NCBI GenBank assembly: GCA_028564925.1
Contig: CM053026.1
Span: forward strand, 610,431,580 to 610,495,579
Direction: 5' to 3'
DNA length: 64,000 bases
From: Lithobates sylvaticus
Lineage: Eukaryota > Chordata > Amphibia > Anura > Ranidae
Positions 19,839 through 29,448 of this stretch are shown piece after piece. Both the position numbers and the translations under genes were made by a program. The notes under the pieces were generated by a model. The model searched no databases. It worked only from the letters and a program-made list of their open reading frames with translations, and was not told the origin of the DNA. The stretch's first letter is position 1, and each line of letters opens with the position of its first letter.

Positions 19839-20853
19839 GATAAAATATATTTGCAGATGGACGAGAGTTTTTTAGAGATTTTTCGTATTCTATGGTATGT
19901 ATACAAAACAATATATTGGTTAGTATATATAAAACAGTTGATAATCGTTAAAACGTTATATATGCTGTATAGAATGTGCAGTGGCAGGGATGTCTGGTGA
20001 AGTCAGTTTACACATGCATGGTTCCCTACCTCCAATGTTATAGTGATCATACGCATGGTCAGGCTTCCAAATAGAGATGCCAATGGTTGCACTGGAGCAC
20101 CCCCCAAGAAGGGAACCCACACAGGGACGTACCCAGCGAGCACCACCTATCGTGGCTGGGGAGTTGTAGGGGGAGAGAGGAAGTCCTATAACTTCATCCA
20201 ATAAAGTATTTGTAGGGCCTGTGGAGTACAAATGTACTTATTAATCTCAATTATTTTCACATAAGCCATAATCATTCGTACGGTGGCAAAGTGGTGTGAC
20301 CGTGCCCACTATCAGTTGTCACGCTTTACCTACCTCAACGAAAACTTGTAAAGATCTATACTTGTAAGAGGCTCGGGTCGATCAGCCCCCCATACAAATA
20401 GAACCGAATGGGGGGAAGCGAATGGGAACTGCTGGGTCTTAGTTTTGAGTGTTTATCCACTGAGTCAGGACAATTTCTAAAAGGTAACAAAGCAAAAGAA
20501 GAAAAACCCCAGTGAAAATGCATAGGAATAATATCCAGTACATTTCATGGATCCCCAAACATGGGGGCGTTATATTCCCGTACCTTATCATAGAATATGT
20601 ATGGCATCAGAGCGTGTCATGCTTGATGGCTGGTCAACCCATATATTGCCCCTAGACGGGGCTAGGTAAAGCATCCAAGGCCTATGAAAAGGACATTAAA
20701 GATAGTTGTAATGGTTTCATAAAGTCGAGTTTGCGGTGGACAGAAAGTCCACCAGTTAAATAAGTTTGGTTGAGTCAATTTACCTGTTCTAGACCGTTCC
20801 CAGAGCGTCCCGAGCCTCACATCCACCTCAGTCTGACACAGCGTCAGACTGGG

Positions 20854-21000
20854 TTTAAGTAGTCTCCCCCCGTGGCGCCAAATGCGCACGGCGTGTGACG
20901 TCACGCCGTGCTGACGTCACGCGGACGTAGTGCGGAGATCAGGCGGCGCCTAACCCGGACCAGGTGACCGGAGTGTTTCCTGTGGGGAAACACTTCCGGT
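20854..21000 (-). promoter_or_regulatory. Promoter-like block in unit C, upstream of unit B ORFs
   Basis: ETS-type site at 21000-20992, CRE sites at 20919-20912 and 20903-20896, TATA-like box at 20861-20854. Confidence 0.5.
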
Positions 21001-21802
21001 GCACAGTTCAGCTGGGACTCACCTGGCATGCCCTGCTGACAGCAGCCAAGCTGTACTGTCAGTTAAGGGCATGATAGGGTCCCTGTAGATGGAGACCTCA
21101 AACTTCGTGGCCGGGTCAGGACTAGCAGCCGATCCCCGACCCGGAAGCGCGGCGGGCAGGAGACCACCCTAGGGTGGACAAGACCAACCACGCCACGCAA
21201 CCGGATAAGTCCATACAATTCCCCAAAGCCCTGGGGCGATCGCCAAATGGGGCACTCCCCGTGCATTGTCCCCTGGGGCCTGCGCCAGCGCAAAGTCCAC
21301 CGGAATCAATATGAACTTGTAAAGAGAAAAAAAAAAAAAAAAGAAAAAAAAAAAAAAAAAAAATTAAGATTAGAAAGGACACCCTGCATATACACCTTCA
21401 CTGCAGCATATAATTCTTATTCTTTTTTATTTTGTAATTATTGTTGCACATGTAGTTTTTTAACACAAAAATAAGCATATTTACAAGGCAAAAACCATAT
21501 TAATTAACACTTTCACCCCCACATAAAGGGGGGGGGGGGAATATTACATGAGCAAGCACGTCTCAGCACACACAGATCGAGGCCAGATTCGAGCCCTGTA
21601 TGGCCCTCGTATAAGGCCTGGCGGTGCTCAGCTGCTCCTGCTGGCAAGGAGAGGGAAGGGACGTGGGAAGGGAAGGGAAGGGGAAGGGACGGGAAGGAGG
21701 GGGATGGGGGAAAAGAGGAGAGGGAGGGAAAGGGACAACGATGGGAAAAATACAGCTGGCGAGAGAGTGAAAAGCAGAAGGCGAGGCATAAGGAACCACA
21801 TA

Positions 21803-24268
21803 TTAAAGGAAGGGTTTAAAACTGATTCCTTCGTTGAGGCCCGGATATCGGGTAGCCCCCAACAAATAAATCCATCTAGTTTCGATCTGTAGAAGTTTCT
21901 TGTCTAGATCACCCCCTCGTTCCTGTTGGGGGAGGTGCTCAAGGCTATAGAAACCAATGAATTTAAGATCAAAATTGTGATATAGGCCTACATGGCGGCT
22001 AATTGGTGTCTCCATTTTGCGTTTACATATTAGTGATACATGATCCCTCATACGACAGAAGAGTGGGCGTTTTGTTTTTCCCACATAGAATGCTCCACAT
22101 AGGCATTTCATCAAATATACTGATCCTATTGATTGGCAGTTAGTGCGATGTTTTGGAGTCCATATTCTACCATCTGGCAGACCTATGTTCTTTCCTTCCA
22201 AGATAAAGCGGCAAAATTTGCATTTACCACATTTGTATGTACCTGGGACTTGTTTCTTATTGTTCTGATCGCTCGAGTAATGGCTACTTACCAAAGTGTC
22301 ACGTAATGAACGTGACCTTTTGTATGTAATTTCTGGATAAGGTTTGATATACTTGGATATTTTCTCATCAGTAGATAATAAATACCAAAATTTTTTGTAT
22401 ATGTTGCGTACCTTCTTATGTTGTCGGTTGTATTTAGTAACAACTCGTGTACTCTCCTGGGTCTTAGCCCGTCTAGGTTTGTATAGTAGGAGTTGTCTGT
22501 TCATGTTCGCTACCTGATTGTAGGCTTTCCTGAGACATGTTTTACTGTACCCTCGCAGTAGGAGGCGTTCACGCAGAAGATTCGCCTCTCGCTGAAAATC
22601 ATCGAGGTGCGTACAATTTCGCTTTATCCTTAAAAATTGGCTGTAAGGGATGCTTTTAATTAATTTCTCAGGGTGGGAGCTACTCGCGTGCAACATGCTG
22701 TTGCCTGCTGAGGCTTTTCTATAGAGGGTGGAACACAATGTCCCTTTCTCATCAACAAAAAGTTCGACGTCCAAGAAGGTAATCCTTTTCTGGTCGTAAT
22801 TAAAGGTAAATTTTAGATTGTATTCATTATTTTGTAATTCGTCCAGAAATGCAATAAGGTCCTCCTTCGATCCCGACCATATCATGAGGACGTCATCAAT
22901 GTAACGACTCCATGATAAGATCTGACCGATCGATAGGCTTTTACTCTCATCAGAGAATAAATCTCGCTCCCATCCCCCCAGATACAGGTTCGCATATGAG
23001 GGTGCACATTTTGCCCCCATAGCGACCCCCTGTATCTGGAGGTAATGGGAGCGTTTAAATACGAATATGTTATGCATCAACACGAAGCTGAGTAATTCCA
23101 ATACAAACTCATTATATTTCCATGAATCAATGTCTCTTTCTGTCAAAAATTCCCCTATCACCTCGATACCCTTTTTATGTGGGATCGAGTTGTAGAGGGC
23201 CTCTATGTCGATGGCTACAAGCCATGCATTTGTAGGGATCTGTAATCCGTCTGTACTTTTCAGAAGTTCTATAGTGTCTTTGACATAAGAGAATAAACAT
23301 TTTACATGCGGATACAGATACTCATCAACCAATTGGCTGGCTTTTTCCGTCAGGGACCCACATCCTGAGATTATGGGACGGCCTGGTGGCGATGTCAAGT
23401 TCTTATGTACCTTGGGCAAGGCATAAAACGTGGGAGTAGTGAATGAGGTCATATCTAGAAAATCATAGGTTTTAGCATCTATGGTGCCGTTTATGCGGGC
23501 CTTAGTTATTATGTTTTTATATTTATTCATATAGTAGTTTACATGTGAGGCTGGTACCGATCTGTACCAGGTTTTGTTTGATATTATATCTAAACACATT
23601 TTTTCATAATTCTCTACATCTAGAATAACCAAGTTCCCTCCTTTGTCTGATGGTTTAATTACAATATTGCTATTTGTTTTGAGGGTTTTCAGTGCTTCTT
23701 TGAGTTCCTTCGGCAGATTGGTTTGAGGTCCAGTCTGCCAGTTAGTGGATTCTATTTCCTTTGTGACCTGTATAACAAAGGCCCAAATATTAGTATTCCC
23801 CTGTAGGACAGGAAAGGATTTTGATTTTGGTTTATACGTTTTAGGGTTGCCAAAGTTTTGTGCACCAGGAGCCGATGGATCCGTGGGGCGGGGGCAGGGG
23901 GGAGGAAAATTCACCCCCTGTTGGATAATGGGGGTAGCGGATGGACCGGTGAATGTCCAACCCTCCTCCTCCGGATTGCCCTCATCCCACAGATCCATCA
24001 GGTCCTGTAGTGCCCTTAAATCTTCAAAGGTGACTCCTTCTATATTGGCGTTGTTTTGTTCGCCAATAGGGGTGTCAAGTGATGTTTTATCATAGATAAC
24101 TTTGTACATCAGGCGACGTGCGAAGAGGTGAAGGTCCTTAACCAGTTCAAACTTATCTGCATTTTCATCGGGACAGAAGGTAAGACCCAATTGCAATACC
24201 TTAGTCTCGTTGTCTGAGAGAGGATAGGAGGACAGGTTAATGATATCAAACTTGTCCCGACTCGCCAA
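21803..24268 (-). CDS. PLE ORF2, unit C: reverse transcriptase with GIY-YIG nuclease
   Basis: 821 residues and unbroken. It carries Thr175 and Ser200 like B, plus a private Gly108 (Ser in the others) in the Pro-rich linker between the N-terminal part and the RT. YIDD, KVHK, the Cys cluster and GIY-YIG residues are all present. A few silent changes, such as in the stretch 22533-22730, set it apart from A and B. The frame begins at TTG 24268, with no ATG before residue 54. Confidence 0.93.
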   Translation of the reverse strand: MASRDKFDIINLSSYPLSDNETKVLQLGLTFCPDENADKFELVKDLHLFARRLMYKVIYDKTSLDTPIGEQNNANIEGVTFEDLRALQDLMDLWDEGNPEEEGWTFTGPSATPIIQQGVNFPPPCPRPTDPSAPGAQNFGNPKTYKPKSKSFPVLQGNTNIWAFVIQVTKEIESTNWQTGPQTNLPKELKEALKTLKTNSNIVIKPSDKGGNLVILDVENYEKMCLDIISNKTWYRSVPASHVNYYMNKYKNIITKARINGTIDAKTYDFLDMTSFTTPTFYALPKVHKNLTSPPGRPIISGCGSLTEKASQLVDEYLYPHVKCLFSYVKDTIELLKSTDGLQIPTNAWLVAIDIEALYNSIPHKKGIEVIGEFLTERDIDSWKYNEFVLELLSFVLMHNIFVFKRSHYLQIQGVAMGAKCAPSYANLYLGGWERDLFSDESKSLSIGQILSWSRYIDDVLMIWSGSKEDLIAFLDELQNNEYNLKFTFNYDQKRITFLDVELFVDEKGTLCSTLYRKASAGNSMLHASSSHPEKLIKSIPYSQFLRIKRNCTHLDDFQREANLLRERLLLRGYSKTCLRKAYNQVANMNRQLLLYKPRRAKTQESTRVVTKYNRQHKKVRNIYKKFWYLLSTDEKISKYIKPYPEITYKRSRSLRDTLVSSHYSSDQNNKKQVPGTYKCGKCKFCRFILEGKNIGLPDGRIWTPKHRTNCQSIGSVYLMKCLCGAFYVGKTKRPLFCRMRDHVSLICKRKMETPISRHVGLYHNFDLKFIGFYSLEHLPQQERGGDLDKKLLQIETRWIYLLGATRYPGLNEGISFKPFL

Positions 24269-24298
24269 AACTTGGGAGCCGGGACGTGTTATTTTAAA
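24254..24298 (-). promoter_or_regulatory. Putative -1 frameshift signal, unit C
   Basis: TTTAAAA at 24298-24292 and hairpin at 24285-24254, unchanged relative to the other units. Confidence 0.72.
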
Positions 24299-25326
24299 GG
24301 CTGGCTAGTTTTTTTCATTGGAGTGGTTAATGGCAAAGTGCGTTTCCGATCACTCGTAGTGTTTGAAAAAATTGGAGCTGTTTTCACCTCCACATGAGGG
24401 TCCAAATTTGTCCCTCCACAGGCCTGTCCCTGTAGTGGATGACCCACCACCAGGGAAATTGAATCAACATTCCTGGTGGGGGTGATAGGTGATACCAAAG
24501 AATGGTTCAGTGTACTATTTGATAGAGTTGTATTTAATGTAGTGTTATGTTTGTTCTGTTGAGAACGTGATTTTTTGTCCTTACTGCTCACTTTGTCTGA
24601 CCGTGGTCGACTCTGTATACTAGTTTCACTCTCTTTTTTTCTTTTACGTATTGCTCCCTCATGTTGTAATTTGTCCTTCCGCAAAGCTATAGGGACAAAG
24701 GATGTTGAAGAGGTGGATGATATATCCAGTTCTCCAAGATCCAAACTAGGGATTTGTAGGTCCTGATTCAAATTCCCTCTTCTCACGGGATGTTTGTTCA
24801 TTTGGTTCCATTTATACGCCTGTTCATAAGTGTATGCTTTTTTATCACGTTGATATTTATTTTCTTTTGTTTTAATTAAATTAGTTGCATACTTTGTTAG
24901 ATGGTCCCTAAGGTTCTTTTCTTTCTCTGGGAAACAGATATGAGATCCCAGGTTGGCATTCTCCTCCTGCCACCTGAGGATCTCAAGATCCAGTTCAGCA
25001 ATGTCCTTCTCATATTGTTCGCTTAAAATTTTCATCATTTGCAAAGAACATGTTTGCAAATTCTCCTCCCACATATTTTTAATGTTAGGTTCTACTTTTT
25101 TCATATTCGGGAAGATCTGTATACGAAGTCCCCAGGGTACTATCCTGTTGGATCTATATTTTTCAAAGAATTCTTTGTGCCAAAATAAACGAGTCTTTTT
25201 TTCTATCAGCCGTTGAAGACTGGAAAAATATGTACTCACATCTGCCTCATTAATGTCTTCCTTAGAACGGTAGAGATTAACATCCGTTACAAAGCCTGCC
25301 CAAGCCTGACCGCAATAATCTGACAT
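24289..25326 (-). CDS. PLE ORF1, unit C
   Basis: 345 residues and unbroken, with Arg118 as in B and a private Ile237 (Leu elsewhere) in the basic tail. Function unknown; the domain layout is as described for unit A. Confidence 0.82.
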   Translation of the reverse strand: MSDYCGQAWAGFVTDVNLYRSKEDINEADVSTYFSSLQRLIEKKTRLFWHKEFFEKYRSNRIVPWGLRIQIFPNMKKVEPNIKNMWEENLQTCSLQMMKILSEQYEKDIAELDLEILRWQEENANLGSHICFPEKEKNLRDHLTKYATNLIKTKENKYQRDKKAYTYEQAYKWNQMNKHPVRRGNLNQDLQIPSLDLGELDISSTSSTSFVPIALRKDKLQHEGAIRKRKKESETSIQSRPRSDKVSSKDKKSRSQQNKHNTTLNTTLSNSTLNHSLVSPITPTRNVDSISLVVGHPLQGQACGGTNLDPHVEVKTAPIFSNTTSDRKRTLPLTTPMKKTSQPLK

Positions 25327-26085
25327 GTTGAGTGTATGATCCTTTACTCACCAACCGCTTCTCACTTCTCTGTGGATTTGACTCACCAGCTGATCCCCCT
25401 CTCCCTGTAGATGTGACGCGCCTGGAGTAGAAAGTGGATTTGGGGGGCACACAGAAAGGGGTACGCGGGCCACGCCCAAATCTCCTCTCGCCTATGTGTC
25501 TAAGACGTGCTTGCCATGAAAACAAAAATATACAAAAAATACACAAGATTATTTGAAATTCATGCAGAAAACGTCATACATCATAAGACATTACTAGCAT
25601 ATACAACTAAATCCTGAGAGGAAGCTCCAGGTCTAGGTATATGTTCTATAATAGCATCAATTTGAGTTAGTTGATAAAAATATGGAGAACAAACATAGCT
25701 AGTGAAGAAGTATCATGGGTGTTTGAACCACCCTGGGTATAGAAATTTTCAGAGCTCACTAGACTGGAGTGTTCTCCCAAGATTTTACATAGATAATGTA
25801 CTATCATCCCTGATTAATATGCAATAAAAAGATTATTGGAGATTTGGGACTGTCTATGGTACATTCACAAAAGAAGAGTAATTTCATAAAGATATAATAA
25901 AATTGCTTGTTTTATTAACAAAGAAAAATTTTTTTTTTTTTTTTTTTTTTGAAAAAAAAGAGAAATACATACAATATTAGACTCCATGTACAGCAGTGTA
26001 TGAATCATAGGGTTCAAAGAAATTACATACAGTTCCTAATAGAGCACCTATATTATCATACATTCAATGTACACAGGTCATGATA

Positions 26086-26138
26086 CTTGTCCAATCACTC
26101 GACATGTTTCGCCTATAAAGGCTTCATCAGGAGACAAG
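26086..26138 (-). ncRNA. Hammerhead ribozyme, unit D
   Basis: Identical sequence to the others, with the cut between 26101 and 26100. It would set the 5' end of the unit C monomer. Confidence 0.88.
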
Positions 26139-27153
26139 GATAAAATATATTTGCAGATGGACGAGAGTTTTTTAGAGATTTTTCGTGTTCTATGGTATGT
26201 ATACAAAACAATATATTGGTTAGTATATATAAAACAGTTGATAATCGTTAAAACGTTATATATGCTGCATAGAATGTGCAGTGACAGGGATGTCTGGTGA
26301 AGTCAGTTTACACATGCATGGTTCCCTACCTCCAATGTTATAGTGATCATACGCATGGTCAGGCTTCCAAATAGAGATGCCAATGGTTGCACTGGAGCAC
26401 CCCCCAAGAAGGGAACCCACACAGGGACGTACCCAGCGAGCACCACCTATCGTGGCTGGGGAGTTGTAGGGGAAGAGGAAAGTCCTATAACTTCATCCAA
26501 TATAGTATTTGTAGGGCCTGTGGAGTACAAATGTACTTATTAATCTCAATTATTTTCACATAAGCCATAATCATTCGTACGGTGGCAAAGTGGTGTGACC
26601 GTGCCCATTATCAAGTTGTCACACTTTACCTACCTCAACGAAAACTTGTAAAGATCTATACTTGTAAGAGGCTCGGGTCGATCAGCCCCCCATACAAATA
26701 GAACCGAATGGGGGGAAGCGAATGGGAACTGCTGGGTCTTAGTTTTAAGTGTTTATCCACTGAATCAGGACAATTTCTAAAAGGTAACAAAGCAAAAGAA
26801 GAAAAACCCCAGTGAAAATGCATAGGAATAATATCCAGTACATTTCATGGATCCCCAAACATGGGGGCGTTATATTCCCGTACCTTATCATAGAATATGT
26901 ATGGCATCAGAGCGTGTCATGCTTGATGGCTGGTCAACCCATATATTGCCCCTAGACGGGGCTGGGTAAAGCATCCAAGGCCTATGAAAAGGACATTAAA
27001 GATAGTTGTAATGGTTTCATAAAGTCGAGTTTGCGGTGGACAGAAAGTCCACCAGTTAAATAAGTTTGGTTGAGTCAATTTACCTGTTCTAGACCGTTCC
27101 CAGAGCGTCCCGAGCCTCACATCCACCTCAGTCTGACACAGCGTCAGACTGGG

Positions 27154-27300
27154 TTTAAGTAGTCTCCCCCCGTGGCGCCAAATGCGCACGGCGTGTGACG
27201 TCACGCCGTGCTGACGTCACGCGGACGTAGTGCAGAGATCAGGCGGCGCCTAACCCGGACCAGGTGACCGGAGTGTTTCCTGTGGGGAAACACTTCCGGT
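27154..27300 (-). promoter_or_regulatory. Promoter-like block in unit D, upstream of unit C ORFs
   Basis: ETS-type site at 27300-27292, CRE sites at 27219-27212 and 27203-27196, TATA-like box at 27161-27154. It is the most upstream promoter-like block on the minus strand of the array. Confidence 0.5.
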
Positions 27301-28132
27301 GCACAGTTCAGCTGGGACTCACCTGGCATGCCCTGCTGACAGCAGCCAAGCTGTACTGTCAGTTGAGGGCATGATAGGGTCCCTGTAGATGGAGACCTCA
27401 AACTTCGTGGCCGGGTCAGGACTAGCAGCCGATCCCCGACCCGGAAGCGCGGCGGGCAGGAGACCACCCTAGGGTGGACAAGACCAACCACGCCACGCAA
27501 CCGGATAAGTCCATACAATTCCCCAAAGCCCTGGGGCGATCGCCAAATGGGGCACTCCCCGTGCATTGTCCCCTGGGGCCTGCGCCAGCGCAGAGTCCAC
27601 CGGAATCAATATGAACTTGTGAAGAGAAAAGAAAAAGGGAGAAAAGAAAAACAAAAAAAAAAAAAAAAGGAAGATTAGAAAGGACACCCTGCATATACAC
27701 CTTCACTGCAGCATATAATTCTTATTCTTTTTTTTTTTTTTTTTTTTTTTTTTATTTTGTAATTATTGTTGCACATGTAGTTTTTTAACACAAAAATAAG
27801 CATATTTACAAGGCAAAAACCATATTAATTAACACTTTCACCCCCACATAAAGGGGGGGGCGAAATATTGCATGAGCAAGCACGTCTCAGCACACACAGA
27901 TCGAGGCCAGATTCGAGCCCTGTATGGCCCTCGTATAAGGCCTGGCGGTGCTCAGCTGCTCCTGCTGGCAAGGAAGGGGAAAGGGAAGGGACATGGGAAG
28001 GGAAGGGAAGGGGAAGGGACGGGAAAGAGGGGGATGAGGGAAAAAAGGAGGGGGAGGGAAAGGGACAACGATGGGAAAAATACAGCTGGCGAGAGAGTGA
28101 AAAGCAGAAGGCGAGGCATAAGGAACCACATA

Positions 28133-29437
28133 TTAAAGGAAGGGTTTAAAGCTGATTCCTTCGTTGAGGCCCGGATATCGGGTAGCCCCCAACAAATAAA
28201 TCCATCTAGTTTCGATCTGTAGAAGTTTCTTGTCTAGATCACCCCCTCGTTCCTGTTGGGGGAGGTGCTCAAGGCTATAGAAACCAATGAATTTAAGATC
28301 AAAATTGTGATATAGGCCTACATGGCGGCTAATTGGTGTCTCCATTTTGCGTTTACATATTAGTGATACATGATCCCTCATACGACAGAAGAGTGGGCGT
28401 TTTGTTTTTCCCACATAGAATGCTCCACATAGGCATTTCATCAAATATACTGATCCTATTGATTGGCAGTTAGTGCGATGTTTTGGAGTCCATATTCTAC
28501 CATCTGGCAGACCTATGTTCTTTCCTTCCAAGATAAAGCGGCAAAATTTGCATTTACCACATTTGTATGTACCTGGGACTTGTTTCTTATTGTTCTGATC
28601 GCTCGAGTAATGGCTACTTACCAAAGTGTCACGTAATGAACGTGACCTTTTGTATGTAATTTCTGGATAAGGTTTGATATACTTGGATATTTTCTCATCA
28701 GTAGATAATAAATACCAAAATTTTTTGTATATGTTGCGTACCTTCTTATGTTGTCGGTTGTATTTAGTAACAACTCGTGTACTCTCCTGGGTCTTAGCCC
28801 GTCTAGGTTTGTATAGTAGGAGTTGTCTGTTCATGTTCGCTACCTGATTGTAGGCTTTCCTGAGACATGTTTTACTGTACCCTCGCAGTAGGAGGCGTTC
28901 ACGCAGAAGATTCGCCTCTCGCTGAAAATCATCGAGGTGCGTACAATTTCGCTTTATCCTTAAAAATTGGCTGTAAGGGATGCTTTTAATTAACTTCTCA
29001 GGGTGGGAGCTACTCGCGTGCAACATGCTGTTGCCTGCTGAGGCTTTTCTATAGAGGGTAGAACACAATGTCCCTTTCTCATCAACAAAAAGTTCGACGT
29101 CCAAGAAGGTAATCCTTTTCTGGTCGTAATTAAAGGTAAATTTTAGATTGTATTCATTATTTTGTAATTCGTCCAGAAATGCAATAAGGTCCTCCTTTGA
29201 TCCCGACCATATCATGAGGACGTCATTAATGTAACGACTCCATGATAAGATCTGACCGATCGATAGGCTTTTACTCTCATCAGAGAATAAGTCCCGCTCC
29301 CATCCCCCCAGATACAGGTTCGCATATGAGGGTGCACATTTTGCCCCCATAGCGACCCCCTGTATCTGGAGGTAATGGGAGCGTTTGAATACGAATATGT
29401 TATGCATCAACACGAAGCTGAGTAATTCCAATACAAA
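28133..29437 (-). CDS. PLE ORF2 remnant, unit D (C-terminal half)
   Basis: Corresponds to residues 388-821 of ORF2, from FVLELLSFVLMHN to the stop. RT motif A and KVHK are gone through the 5' truncation. Motif B, the Cys cluster and the whole GIY-YIG domain remain. The catalytic box reads YIND instead of YIDD, the only copy in the window with this change, so this copy could not encode an active RT in any case. The open frame runs on for about 20 codons into the inverted junction to 29500; those residues come from antisense of unit E and have no meaning. Confidence 0.9.
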   Translation of the reverse strand, partial: FVLELLSFVLMHNIFVFKRSHYLQIQGVAMGAKCAPSYANLYLGGWERDLFSDESKSLSIGQILSWSRYINDVLMIWSGSKEDLIAFLDELQNNEYNLKFTFNYDQKRITFLDVELFVDEKGTLCSTLYRKASAGNSMLHASSSHPEKLIKSIPYSQFLRIKRNCTHLDDFQREANLLRERLLLRGYSKTCLRKAYNQVANMNRQLLLYKPRRAKTQESTRVVTKYNRQHKKVRNIYKKFWYLLSTDEKISKYIKPYPEITYKRSRSLRDTLVSSHYSSDQNNKKQVPGTYKCGKCKFCRFILEGKNIGLPDGRIWTPKHRTNCQSIGSVYLMKCLCGAFYVGKTKRPLFCRMRDHVSLICKRKMETPISRHVGLYHNFDLKFIGFYSLEHLPQQERGGDLDKKLLQIETRWIYLLGATRYPGLNEGISFKPFL

Positions 29438-29438
29438 C

Positions 29439-29448
29439 CAATACAAAC
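29439..29448. other. Inversion junction between units D and E with 10-nt filler
   Basis: Identity with the minus units ends at CCAATACAAAC (29438). The next ten bases, CAATACAAAC, repeat the end of unit D. Unit E, in opposite orientation, is recognisable from about 29447 at ACCTTCTGTCCCG. A templated micro-duplication at a joint is typical of end joining of two cDNA or DNA ends. Confidence 0.85.

Larger units (their letters stand above)
19801..26100 (-). mobile_element. PLE unit C (complete)
   Basis: A 6300-nt monomer, the shortest, because its pyrimidine tract (about 21640-21735) is contracted. Its tract type is shared with E, although its ORF variants group with B. It carries ORF1 (25326-24289) and ORF2 (24268-21803). 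Confidence 0.9.
26101..29438 (-). mobile_element. PLE unit D (5'-truncated)
   Basis: Keeps only the last part of ORF2 (from about residue 388) and the full 3' region. Leader, ORF1 and the first half of ORF2 are missing because the unit is joined to inverted unit E at 29438. A T-tract near 27727-27753 is expanded to about 26 T, unlike the other copies. No promoter-like block lies upstream of its remaining ORF. Confidence 0.9.
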
